NCBI GenBank assembly: GCA_008921705.1
Contig: VFFE01007631.1
Location: 1,903,095-1,967,094 of the forward strand
Length of the DNA stretch: 64,000 nt
Origin: Burhinus oedicnemus
Lineage: Eukaryota; Chordata; Aves; Charadriiformes; Burhinidae
Reading direction: 5' to 3'
The notes under the pieces were generated by a model that saw only the letters and a list, made by a program, of their open reading frames with translations, was not told the origin of the DNA and searched no databases. Position 1 is the first letter of the stretch; every line of letters begins with the position of its first letter. A program made the position numbers and the translations under genes. Positions 26,448 to 36,808 of this stretch are shown here, piece after piece.

Positions 26448-27924
26448 GCAAGTATCTTCTTTTTACTTTATTTACCAAAAGGTAGTGCATGGGAGATGCG
26501 ATTTAAAATCAAATAACATTTTCCAGGCAGTGAGATTGAAGAAACTATTTATCTAAGAGAAGGTTAAGTGGTAGCTGTAGCTACGTGGTACTTACATGGA
26601 TGATTTCTGATGATAAGATCTTTTGAACAGAGCACAGGAAGGCACAGAAGATCCACTGGCTACAAGCCAAAGCTCGGAGGAAAAAGAAAAGGGTACAAAT
26701 GAAATATGCATTTTTAAGTAACGGTACTTAGTCATTTTGTCTGGGTATTGTGGTAATTTTGCCCTTGCATAGAGAATTTACAAATAATGATGGAACTATA
26801 GAACTCGCATTAGAAAGCAAATGGGTACTTGATGTAGCCATTAACTGGGTGAAATGTAATGAAATGTGGCAAGTACAAGTCAGAAAATACCGTGAATACA
26901 GTTCCTTATGGGCTTTGCAGTTTTTATCCTAATTTTTATAGTTGTTTTTGTATGGTTATACTTGTTATTTCTCACTGGAAACACAACCATAATGCAGTCA
27001 TCCTGGGGGAGAAATAAGGAGTACCTCTATGCAGCGGGAAGAATACCTGGAAAATAAGCAAAGTGAAGTATTTTCATATTGATTACCAAATCACATGCAA
27101 AGCATTGCCACATTTTGCCTTAGCAGGAAAAATAAATGAGACATCTATACAAGCAGTCAGGGACTTGGAAGTACAATGTACAGTGCTCCTGTAGATTTCA
27201 TTACTCCATTAGGTTTTGCTTTAATCCTACTCCTACAGAAATTATGTATAGCTGTCAAAATTCATCCATTTACTTGAAGTTATAGGGCAGGAATTGTCTC
27301 AAAGCTATATAAATGATGGAAAATAATTTTCTCTGGACATTGTATTAATCTAAGACTGATGTACAGCAAATTTAAGGAACAACTTCACTCACTATTACAG
27401 TGCAGATACTGCAGGTACTACTAAATACATGTAGCTTTTCAAAATAATGCTTGGTATGGAAACAACTTGGAATGCCAGAAAGTGGAAAACTTCCAGTGAT
27501 TCTTTTCCTTACAGAGACGTAAATGAAACACAGCAAGATGGAAAAAAATGAGAACTTAGAAGCCTGGCTTTAGATTTTCTATAAGAATTTTGTCACTTCG
27601 AATATTTTTTTAGATAGTTGAAAGAAACAAAAGCAAATACAGAATGTGGTTAACTCTCAAAAATGCCTCTTTATCAGTGGGCTTACAGTGCACGCTATGC
27701 AAAATGTAGCTATAACTGGATATCTTGGCCAAAGTGTTTTCTTGCAAATATTCACATTATCATTTAATAAAATAATGCATTATTTCTATTGTTATTGTTT
27801 GGGAAACTGAAATGCTAGTTGAAAGTTATTTCCCTCTGAACATTTTCAGTGTGTAATACAGGTAATGCATGTATTGTTTTTTGTGTTTTTCAAGGATACT
27901 AACCTTCATTTTTTACCTTTTCAG
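26448..27924 (+). other. ALCAM intron 11, GC-AG type
   Basis: 1.5 kb beginning GCAAGT and ending TTTTCAG at 27918-27924. GC-AG introns are a known minority class spliced by the major spliceosome. Here the base before the donor is A rather than the usual G, making it weaker than typical. No other feature seen inside. Confidence 0.85.
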
Positions 27925-28057
27925 ACAGAGGAGACCAAATATGTTAATGGAAAATTTTCCAGTAAAATTGTAATTGCTCCTGAGGAAAATGTGACTTTAA
28001 CTTGCATTGCAGAAAATCAGCTAGAAAGGACTGTGACCTCCCTGAATGTCTCTGCTA
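27925..28057 (+). CDS. ALCAM: ALCAM exon 12: second half of Ig domain D5
   Basis: 133 nt, phase 0 to phase 1, residues 434-477. It reads TEETKYVNGKFSSKIVIAP, then EENVTLTC with sequon N455 and closing cysteine C460, then AENQLERTVTSLNVSA with sequon N474. D5 is the membrane-proximal domain; D4-D5 mediate lateral clustering in characterised ALCAM. The donor is GTGAGT at 28058. Confidence 0.97.
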
Positions 28058-28779
28058 GTGAGTGTCTTCCAAAGACCATTTCCTTAAAGCTGTAGTTTCA
28101 CATAAAGTACCCACACTTCACACTCATATGAAGAGTAGGTCTGCATAGTAACGTTGATACTTAACCTTTTTGACTTAAGTCAAGCAATTGTAAATCCGGT
28201 CTGTATCAGTAGTCCATAAAATTTATTGATAGCTTTCTGGATGAAGGCGCTTAGTCTTCATGACTTTCTTGGCTAGCTATCTCATGTATGCAATGTATTA
28301 TTTACTTTTGTAAATAATATTATAACATAATAGTACAAAAATATTAGAAAATAATATATTATTTACGAAGACTAAAGTCTTGATTCATTACTAAATTAAC
28401 ATGATCTTTTAGTCCCAAATTCCAGTTTGTTGTTACTGGTACAACTTGATTCAGAACACAAATCAGCCATACTGGGCTCTAATCAAATGTCACTTTTCAA
28501 TGATGAAAGGTGGTGAGAAGCTACAGTTTGTGTAAGGGTAGCACGGAAATACTCACTCAGAAATATTTCTGAGATTAATATTATGGGTTTTGAATAAGAT
28601 TCTTCAATTAGATATGTTATCGTTACAAAGGAAAGACTTCTGCTTAAAGGTAAGATTAATTACCTTGTTGTTTGGCAAACACTGCATTAAATTTCAGTGT
28701 TTCTGTCATTGCTGTAAATAGGCAATTAAAGGTGGTGTTCCAGTATAATACATTTTGTCTTTAACATTTTTCATTTCAG
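28058..28779 (+). other. ALCAM intron 12
   Basis: 722 bp, GT-AG. It contains a very AT-rich patch with short inverted repeats at about 28300-28370. No other feature. Confidence 0.88.
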
Positions 28780-28818
28780 TAAGTATTCCAGAATACGATG
28801 AGCCAGAGGATAGAAATG
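28780..28818 (+). CDS. ALCAM: ALCAM exon 13: 39-nt stalk exon, likely cassette
   Basis: 39 nt, phase 1 to phase 1, encoding 13 codons (residues 478-490) that read ISIPEYDEPEDRN. This is the acidic extracellular stalk between D5 and the membrane. It can be removed without changing frame; exon 12 then joins exon 14 through an Asn codon. Human ALCAM has a described isoform lacking the equivalent 13-residue exon, with increased shedding. The acceptor is CATTTCAG ending at 28779 and the donor is GTATGT at 28819. Confidence 0.93.
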
Positions 28819-29121
28819 GTATGTATGGTTTTCTATCTCCATAACCATTTATGTTGATTGTCTCAGTTCAAGACCTACGTAGTGTCACTGAACAATTTCC
28901 ACAGTCCTTCAAAGTTGGACTTGATTTGTAATAGCTGGTGCCATGATTGACTAAGAATGTGACTTTCCCGAAGCTTTAAATGTGTTTTTAAGAACAATGC
29001 CTACTTTTTTTTATTTTTACTTGCTGACCCTTTTTCTTGTTTCTGATGGAAATTCTTTAGAAATGGTGTAATGCTTTACTTTATCATAGGTCACCTCATT
29101 AACTTTTCTTCTTTACTTCAG
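28819..29121 (+). other. ALCAM intron 13
   Basis: 303 bp, GTATGT donor, TTACTTCAG acceptor. Nothing else recognised. Confidence 0.9.
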
Positions 29122-29239
29122 ATGACAATAGCGAAAAAGTTAATGACCAGGCAAAACTAATAGTGGGGATTGTAGTCGGTCTTCTGCTGGCTGCTCTGGT
29201 TGCAGGTGTTGTCTACTGGCTCTATGTGAAGAAATCAAA
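29122..29239 (+). CDS. ALCAM: ALCAM exon 14: juxtamembrane stalk and transmembrane helix
   Basis: 118 nt, phase 1 to phase 2, residues 491-529. It reads [12 protein letters not shown], then the helix starting at L503 ([20 protein letters not shown]) and ending WLYV at 526, followed by the basic stop-transfer KKSK. The helix is essentially identical to the human one as I remember it. GxxxG-like spacing (G506, G510) may favour helix packing; that is inference. The acceptor AG ends at 29121 and the donor is GTAAGA at 29240. Confidence 0.97.
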
Positions 29240-32200
29240 GTAAGAATTTATGGAAAACTTGATACTAAATTGAAAAAAAAAAATAATCATAAGCAGAAAT
29301 GTATGTTTACCTGTTTTCCTTCCTGCAGCATTCCAGTAGTCTGAGTGGGGAAAAGTTGTTACAGTAGGTGCATTTAATAGAGAAAGGAAACCTGGTACCT
29401 CTGATCAGCTTGTGCTAATGCTTAACAGGACATGTTTCCTGGAGGTGGGACTCCGAGACTTCTCATAAATCATGACCTGTAATGAGGTTCTGTTTCCTGA
29501 CAGCCAAGTCTGTGCTGATTCTTGCATTTAAATACAGTACCTGCTACTTAATTGTAGGATGTTACCTCTGTGTGGCTTTACTGGTACAAGAAACTGTCTT
29601 CATTTAGAACTTGGATAGCTCGTTTGCTTTAAAAATGGAATAAATTAAAGAATAAGTCCCTCTCAGGGAGAAGACAAATCCTCAGTTCATTTGTTCGTAC
29701 ATACTTTGAGATCTCTGAAGTAAAATTGGTGAAGATAGACCTTGTGTTGCGGAAAAACTAGAAGCTATCATCCAAATCATTATGTTTTAGCCATTCTAGG
29801 CATAGAACGGGATTTGCCAGCAAGTCCTGCGTGCTTTCAAGTTTCTTTATTTTCACACAGGCTCACTTTAGAAATTAAACTGGATTATTTCAAAAAGTAA
29901 CAATGTTTCTCCATCCTTTTAAAGATGGCCATGACTGTATACCGTTTGGCCTTATCCCTGTATACTTGCCTCCAGGGAGAACTGAGGGCAGGCTTGCTCT
30001 CTGAAGGGTGCCTTAGGGCTGCTTCTTAACAGGGAAGATTAAGGTAGTTATGCATAACATGCACAAATCAGTACAGGTATAGAAGCAATCTTATAGTTCA
30101 GTTGTTCTTTCTATGACCTTTCATTAAAATTAGATCAAATGAGATCTAAAATATACCAGTGGGATTTTACTATGAACAAACGTGTTTTCATTGATGTGAA
30201 AGTACAACAAGGAATTCTCCATCTGCTTGCAAATACTCTTTTTTGGGTAATACATAAGGATTTTACTCCAGCCATAACTGAGCAGGTTTTGGAAGTTTAT
30301 CAAATAAAGAATTGCTAGCACAGAACCACCTTCAGATTTTATACAGGAAAAAAAATATTTTTTGCAAAGCTTACGTTTCTTTTGGTAGCAATTGAAAAAC
30401 GTTAATAATGTTGAGCTGCTCCTCCCACACTTTTCTACTAGTGTAATAATATCTAGAATAATTTTCTTTGGTCTGTCCTTTTGAATGTGAGAATGTGGAA
30501 TCATGAAACTGATTTGCTGGTTTGTGGGGTTTTTTTTTGGAAGAGGTAGTTTGGGTATAAGGAGGGCAGAACAGGTGACATATCTTTTCTTGTACCATTA
30601 TGTAGTGTGGGGAGACCTAATAAGAATCTTAGAATATAGCATGTCCTTTGCTGAGATGAGTTTATGACTTAAGATAACTTTTTCAGCTTCAAAGATAGGA
30701 TACAGCGTATTCTAAGTGGACAACACTTCTTTTCCTCATGCTCAACTTCTCTTCTACAAGCTCAGAGTGAAAATTAGAGCTAGAATTGATTAGACAGGTT
30801 CACCAGGAACAAAATAAAAATCCCTTTACAGTTAAAAAATAGTCTTCATATTTGATACATGGTTGCTCGCCTTTGAAACCTTTAATTGATGCATCTTCAC
30901 TGACAATCTCCTGTTCTCAGCCTATACTTAAGTTGATCTGTTGTTATCCTCCCTGCTTTCTGTGCGCTGTACTTGCAGGAGCAAGCTGAGTGTCGGTACC
31001 TATTCTGACAAAGTTTTCAGCACGAGTTATAGCCTAGGAATTAAAGTAGACCTTGCAAAAAGCACCTTACACCTTTAGACACAACCCCTCCATCTCTGTA
31101 CAGGCCAACAGTGTTAGTAGTTATTTTTTGAACCCACCCTTGAACAGTAACTCACCTAATCTCTATCCCCAAAGTGACGCCAAAGGAAAGTCTGAGAAGG
31201 CAGCAGCACAGAACTTTCCAAGTCTGCCGAGGCAAGAAAAACGTTACTTTTTTTCATTATCGGTGTTGTGGTTTGTATAATCTTCTATTGTCTTGTCATC
31301 CACACTAAGCAGAAATTATACTTCTAGCCTTGGAATATATTCACAATAAATCACTTGTGTAGTTATTCACTGCCTCAGCTCCACTTGATGCAAAAGCTGA
31401 TTATTGCCACATATTCTTTTCACTATGAATATTATCCCATAAATCAGGGACTCATCTGTATTCAACATCCTGCAACCAGCCCCCTCTTGAATAAAGAGCT
31501 GAGGCTACCCACCCCAGCATGCTATGTTTCTCCTTCATCTGAGCAGAAGGCCAAAGACTTGTTTTCTACAGATTTCTCCTATTTCCAAAAAGGATATTTT
31601 AGACTAATTTGCACCAAACAGAATATAACTTAGCACTTCAGAATCTTTCTAAAATTTGTGTCAGACCTCAGTCAAGTGATTTCTAGGACACCCATCTTCA
31701 GTAAATCCTTCATATATGAAATTTTCACCTTGCCAGAAACAGCAGAGTCCAGCACAAATTAAAGGTTTACAAAGAAAACAATGCACCCAGCACCTTGTAT
31801 ACCTGTTCTCTAGGCATGAAAGTTTTGTGTGTGGATTGGACCTTTGTCCCATTTTTGCTCCTTGGGTTTGGAGGTGCACACATCTCAAATCCCATGAGGC
31901 TAGATGAGGTTAAAGTGGTTTAAAATACAGTGAGGGAAAATTCAGCTGGGCAAATTGAAGTACAGCAGCAGTCTTAAGATTGTTCATACTCGGAGCACAC
32001 CGAACCGTTCAAATCCTTCTTAGATCAGAGTAATCAAGAATGTTACTAGTGTCCCTGAACACTTGAAGCATAACAGTTCTGCTTTTCTGATACTTCGTAG
32101 GAAACTAGCACATGAATCCGAACGTGGCAGGCCAAATATGTAGGAAACTTGCTGTATGTTTTGAACAAGACTCAGCGTTTGTATTGTTTTTTGTGCAATT

Positions 32201-35200
32201 AGCTTCCAGAGAAAAGACAAAGTTACAAACATCTCTGAAAGTGTCAGTTGATGTCACAAAACTATAAAAGTGGCACAAATTAAAAAACGGTCACTCATTT
32301 CTTGGTGACTGGAATATTTTTCTAATATCTCTGCCCTTTTTCCTGCTGATGGACTTTTGAAAGTAATTGGAGGACGTGGAAGGCAAGATTGGGGTAAATA
32401 GAAAGAGGTTGCAGATAATCCAGATTTGGATGTATTAGACCATTATCTCCTAGAAGATCTTTGGCAACAGTGCAGTTGAACATCTAACATGCCTTTCAAA
32501 AGGAATGCAAGCTTTAATGAAATTTGTGGCTCTTGCTTCAGCACTCAGAACTGCACCGATGTGTATTCTCTTACCTGTCATTATTGCAAGCTTGGGTAAC
32601 AAGGACAAAGAGCATTGCAGATTTTCGTCCTTAAACAGTGTTGAGGGTGAGGCCTAGATTTGTGAGATTAAAAGAAATCAGGAATTAAAACTCAACAGCA
32701 GTTTCTGGGTCACCTATATGCAGTCTGTATTTGCAGCAGACAAAACACTTGAGATGGAAAATGATCTTTATATTAAAAAAACCTCTATGAACAGTATCTA
32801 AACAAAATCCATGAAAATAATGTCCCCTCAGCGCGCGCACACACACACACAGAGCAAAGAAAACTAAAAACCTCACTTGGGTACTGCTTACAGAGAGATT
32901 TTGATTAGGATTCCCTGAGGATAATTATTTTCCAGAAGAGCAAGCATAGATAAACGTAAAATATGAGTCATAATTTTAGCAAGAGCTCGGAATGATCCAT
33001 GTTTTACAAATGAATTTAAAAAAAAACAGTTGAGAGACATAAGTAAACTCATATCCATACAACTGACTTCTCACTCTTCCAAACGCTATAACCAGAGCAT
33101 GCTAAGGGGTGGGCTTTTTTTGTGGAGCCATAGATAATGTTAAAGTGTGTGAGATGGCCTGGGCAAAGTGGGCTGTCTTGCCCTTTTTGGCAAATCCTGG
33201 GGAATATTTCCATCTATCCAGACCGAGTTGCCCAGCTGCTTGAGTTGCAAATGGAGCAGCTGACAGGAGTTAATGTGCAAAAAAAGTAAGGAGCAACTGT
33301 TGTTGAACATGAAGCTGGCAAAGGACTGTTTGTCCTGTGCCTCAAGTCACGGCAGGAAGCGATGGAAACCATGTTTTGAGCTATTTCTCTGTTAGAAACC
33401 CAGGCCACGTCTGTCGAGCCCTGAGGATTGGTGCCATGCCAGGGTCGCCTGTTCCTCTGCTGCTGGCAGAGCACTGCCAGTGGATCACAGTGCTGCAACT
33501 CAGTGCAAAATTACTCTTCTGCCTCTTAATAACGCTATTTAGATAGCACTAAAAAAGGCAGCAGTATTGCTTGTACTAAGGTGGCGAATCTGCTTAGATA
33601 TCAGTATTTGGGGAACCAAAAAAATATCAAGATCACCGAACCACCAGAACTGAACTGCTGTATTTCAGTCCCAGGCACTGAGAACCTAAATCTATGTGAT
33701 TGTCAGACATGAAAAACGGCTGCTGCTCTCATTTCAAGCAAGCAGTATATACCGTCCTCCAAAAGACTTCTGGATTGCCTGCCTCTTTCAAAGTCAGAGT
33801 GGTGCCTTTTAAATCTCCCGTTTTCACCCATTTTGGCTTTAGGAAAATAGAGGTGACATTTAGTGAGGGGGAACAGTTTCATTGAATGCGGAACTAAAAT
33901 AGAACACTTTAAAAATCAAAGCGTGATCGCATTGCAGAATCTCCCAGGTTTAGTCATTGAACAATTTTAACCTAATCAAAGACCAGTAATGCTGGTTACA
34001 GCTCCCTCCGCTGCTAAGTGTCAGGTCATGTGATGTCCAGTCCGCTTTGGGCACTGTAAAACTCTTGATCAGAGACTAAAAAAAAAAAAAGGATCACACT
34101 GAGCCATGCCAATAGTCTATCCAGTCCTCTCTCTTGTCTTCAAGAGCAGACATAGGTGGTTACGAGAGGGCAGACGTGCATGATACTGCTTTCTCGCCTC
34201 CAACTCATTTCAGCTCAGGTAGTTGCCTGAGTCCAGATTCTCTCAGCTTTTCATCTCTTTCCCTACTGTCTCAAATTTTGTAGGACTTATTTATGGAAGA
34301 GGCTCATTAGCCACGTGACAAGCCAAATCCCCTGCTCTACCTAAAACAAACATTTTTTTTTTAATTTAAAAAGAAAGTTTTTTAATTTTAAGGGATTTGT
34401 TTGTTTGGGGGTTTGTTTCTTTTTTACAAGGATTAAAGAGATTTGTGCAAGATTATTAAGACCACAGAAGGTCAGTCTCTACCCGAGCATCGTATTTTCT
34501 TCTTCATTGCATCTTACATCCTTTCCTTCTGTGCACATCACGTGTTTCAGGTTTTGAATACCAGCAGAAAGTAGAAAGGTCCTGCACAATAGGAATTTAC
34601 CACTGTAGAACAAGTTCCCTTGTGATATAATCTCAGTATTTTAAAAATTAAATTTGCCTGTGACAAGCTGAAGTTTGGATCTTTGCAGTAAGAGGGTTTT
34701 CAGCACAGACGCCTTCCTGTCAGCCGTACAAACATAACAGAGGCGCTCTAAAACCAATAGTGAAAGGTAAAAGCGGCTTTAAAGCATTAAAACTTACAGC
34801 CCTTCAGGAAATAGCCTACTCTAAAACCAACAAGATTTTAGAATGGTCCCATTCGGTGTAATCGGTGGGATTTTGGGCTCAGAATCCCAACCCCCCCCCA
34901 GCCCTCCATGCCCCACGCTGCTCCCCAGCCTGGAGAGCAGCATTTCAGCAGCGCTCCCAGCGTCCTTGGCCAGGTGCGTTTGCACCCCATGGCAGAAGCT
35001 CTTCCCAGACAAGAACTCCACTGTTCTCTCTTCCCACTGCTGCCCAGGGCACACGCAGTGCTTAGCCACGGCCGGCGGCCTTTGCTCAGATGGAGGATGT
35101 GCACAGAAACACTCCACTAGTGAAAACTCAGGGAGCGGTTTTGGGAGGTACATACCTGCATGGTGTCAGCGTGACATGTCACACTATCTCGCTAACCTGT

Positions 35201-36197
35201 GTCTTCGTTGTATTTTGCAAGTCGGTGTCACTGCGGGTCTTTACCCTGAAGCAAGGGTGAGCATATGCATGAATCTGTCACAACAGACGTTACTTTTCTG
35301 TAGGGGAAGCAAATTATCCATAGAGAAAATGTGTATATGATAATCTGCTTTGACACAAGGGATTTACTTTGTCCCACTCAAACACATTTGCCCATTTACA
35401 TTTTAAAAATTGTGGCCTTCAAAATGTTATCGCAGCACTGCAGGAATCTTTCACCTTGGCAGACAGGGAGGCTTCTCACACGTTAAATGAATGGCTTAGT
35501 GGTTTCATTGTGCTAAGCTAAACTAAGCACTTAACTCATTAATTCATCTCCACTACTCGCATTAAGGAAGACCTGCTATTTTAAACGATGCATACCTCTT
35601 TTTTTTTCCCCCCCTTGAACGTTTACAGAATCTCTCTTTACCCAAAGTTGTCAGTCATAGCCAGCACAGATCTGGAAGCCAGAGTGGGTTTTTTCAGTGT
35701 TGCTGGAATTTTCATTAATTTCTTCACAGTGAAAGAGCTTCCGTTTGGCACGGGCTCTGAAAGTCAATTACTACAAGTACACAAAAGATTGCTATGTTGA
35801 TCAAGATATCTTAGCCACACTTGTAAAGTTTTAGTACGCCTTAAAGCAAACTCTTGTTTATTGAAACAAGCTACACAGTTAATTTGCCAAGAAACATGGA
35901 TCTGCACAACTGGTTTAACCTCAGTAAATGTCTGCTAGCTCAGAAAAATTCTGGATTCCTCAAGAAGTAAGAGACACATACACAGCCCTACTGCAATACT
36001 TCCTGCGGTACTAACACCAGTGGGGAACTGGTGCTGTTGGTCTATTTACAGACATATGCAAGCCTATTGCTCGACTCAGAACAGAACTGTGAGAATTTTA
36101 TGTAGTACTGAGAGGGGAGGAGACGGTGTCGTTAATGTGAGGATGGAACAAAATGCTGTAGACGTGCCGCTTTTCTGACTTTATTTTCTCATTATAG
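29240..36197 (+). other. ALCAM intron 14
   Basis: 7.0 kb, GT-AG, the longest intron fully inside the window. It holds a GC/AC alternating tract at 32831-32851 and a GC-rich patch at about 34880-35110 with chance open frames on both strands. No extra exon, RNA gene or mobile element recognised. Confidence 0.85.
32831..32851. repeat. Alternating (GC)n(AC)n tract
   Basis: GCGCGCGC followed by an AC dinucleotide run, strictly alternating purine and pyrimidine over about 21 bp. It is a microsatellite with Z-DNA-forming character in intron 14. Confidence 0.85.
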
Positions 36198-36314
36198 GAC
36201 AGCATCAAAACATGTAGACAAAGATCTTGGAAATATAGAAGAAAACAAAAAACTAGAAGAAAACAATCACAAATCTGAAACTTAAGATGCAAAATGTGTC
36301 AGTCATCATTCCAG
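36198..36314 (+). CDS. ALCAM: ALCAM exon 15: cytoplasmic tail, stop codon and start of 3'UTR
   Basis: 117 nt, entered in phase 2. It completes K530 and reads TASKHVDKDLGNIEENKK, then LEENNHKSET, with the stop TAA at 36283-36285; coding ends at 36285. The tail has a basic membrane-proximal part and a Glu/Asn-rich end. In mammals it is reported to link to ezrin and syntenin. The C-terminus is KSET, where human has KTEA. After the stop, 29 nt of 3'UTR run to the donor CCAG/GTAAGC at 36314/36315, so the 3'UTR is split by an intron. Confidence 0.97.
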
Positions 36315-36618
36315 GTAAGCATTTCATATTGCGGCATTTCACATCTCTGCCCACCGTTTCTCCCTAGCAATCCGTGGCTGGTCATCACAGCGGCAGCTTA
36401 GAGTCTTGCTCCGTTTTCAGAGGTTAGGCAGTGGAGCGGTTTTGAGCGGCGTACGATTAGGACAGACAGACTCAACCCCTGGCCAGTTAAGAATTCATAC
36501 CTGCATATGCACATATTAAAGAAGCCTGACATTTAGACATAACTTAGTATTTGGCTTTATTTTAGTCCACATAGCTGGGGAAATGGAAATACAAATCTGT
36601 ATAATATGTGTACCTGTG

Positions 36619-36645
36619 GTATGTGTGTGTGTATGTATGTGTATG
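36619..36645. repeat. GT/GTAT microsatellite
   Basis: An interrupted run of GT and GTAT units within intron 15. Confidence 0.8.
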
Positions 36646-36789
36646 AAGAGTATGTTTAGGTATAGTTTAGAAGGTTTTGAGTTATGATTTTAAATGTTCA
36701 CAGGAACCTTCTTCCCTTACTGAAAGCAATAGTTTCTAAGTCTTTGGTCAGCTTTATTCATCATCGCTGCAAGAGGCATGAAACTTCCT

Positions 36790-36808
36790 GGGGCGGGGGG
36801 GGGGGGGG
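36790..36808 (+). repeat. G-tract (G4-C-G14)
   Basis: Four G, one C, then fourteen consecutive G on the transcribed-sense strand. Long G homopolymers like this may fold into quadruplexes and are prone to length error. Confidence 0.85.

Noticed and set aside
34843..35340. 165-codon open frame on the plus strand in intron 14
   Set aside because: Its start coincides with a Pro/Ser-rich GC patch, both strands are open in several frames, and the product resembles nothing I know.
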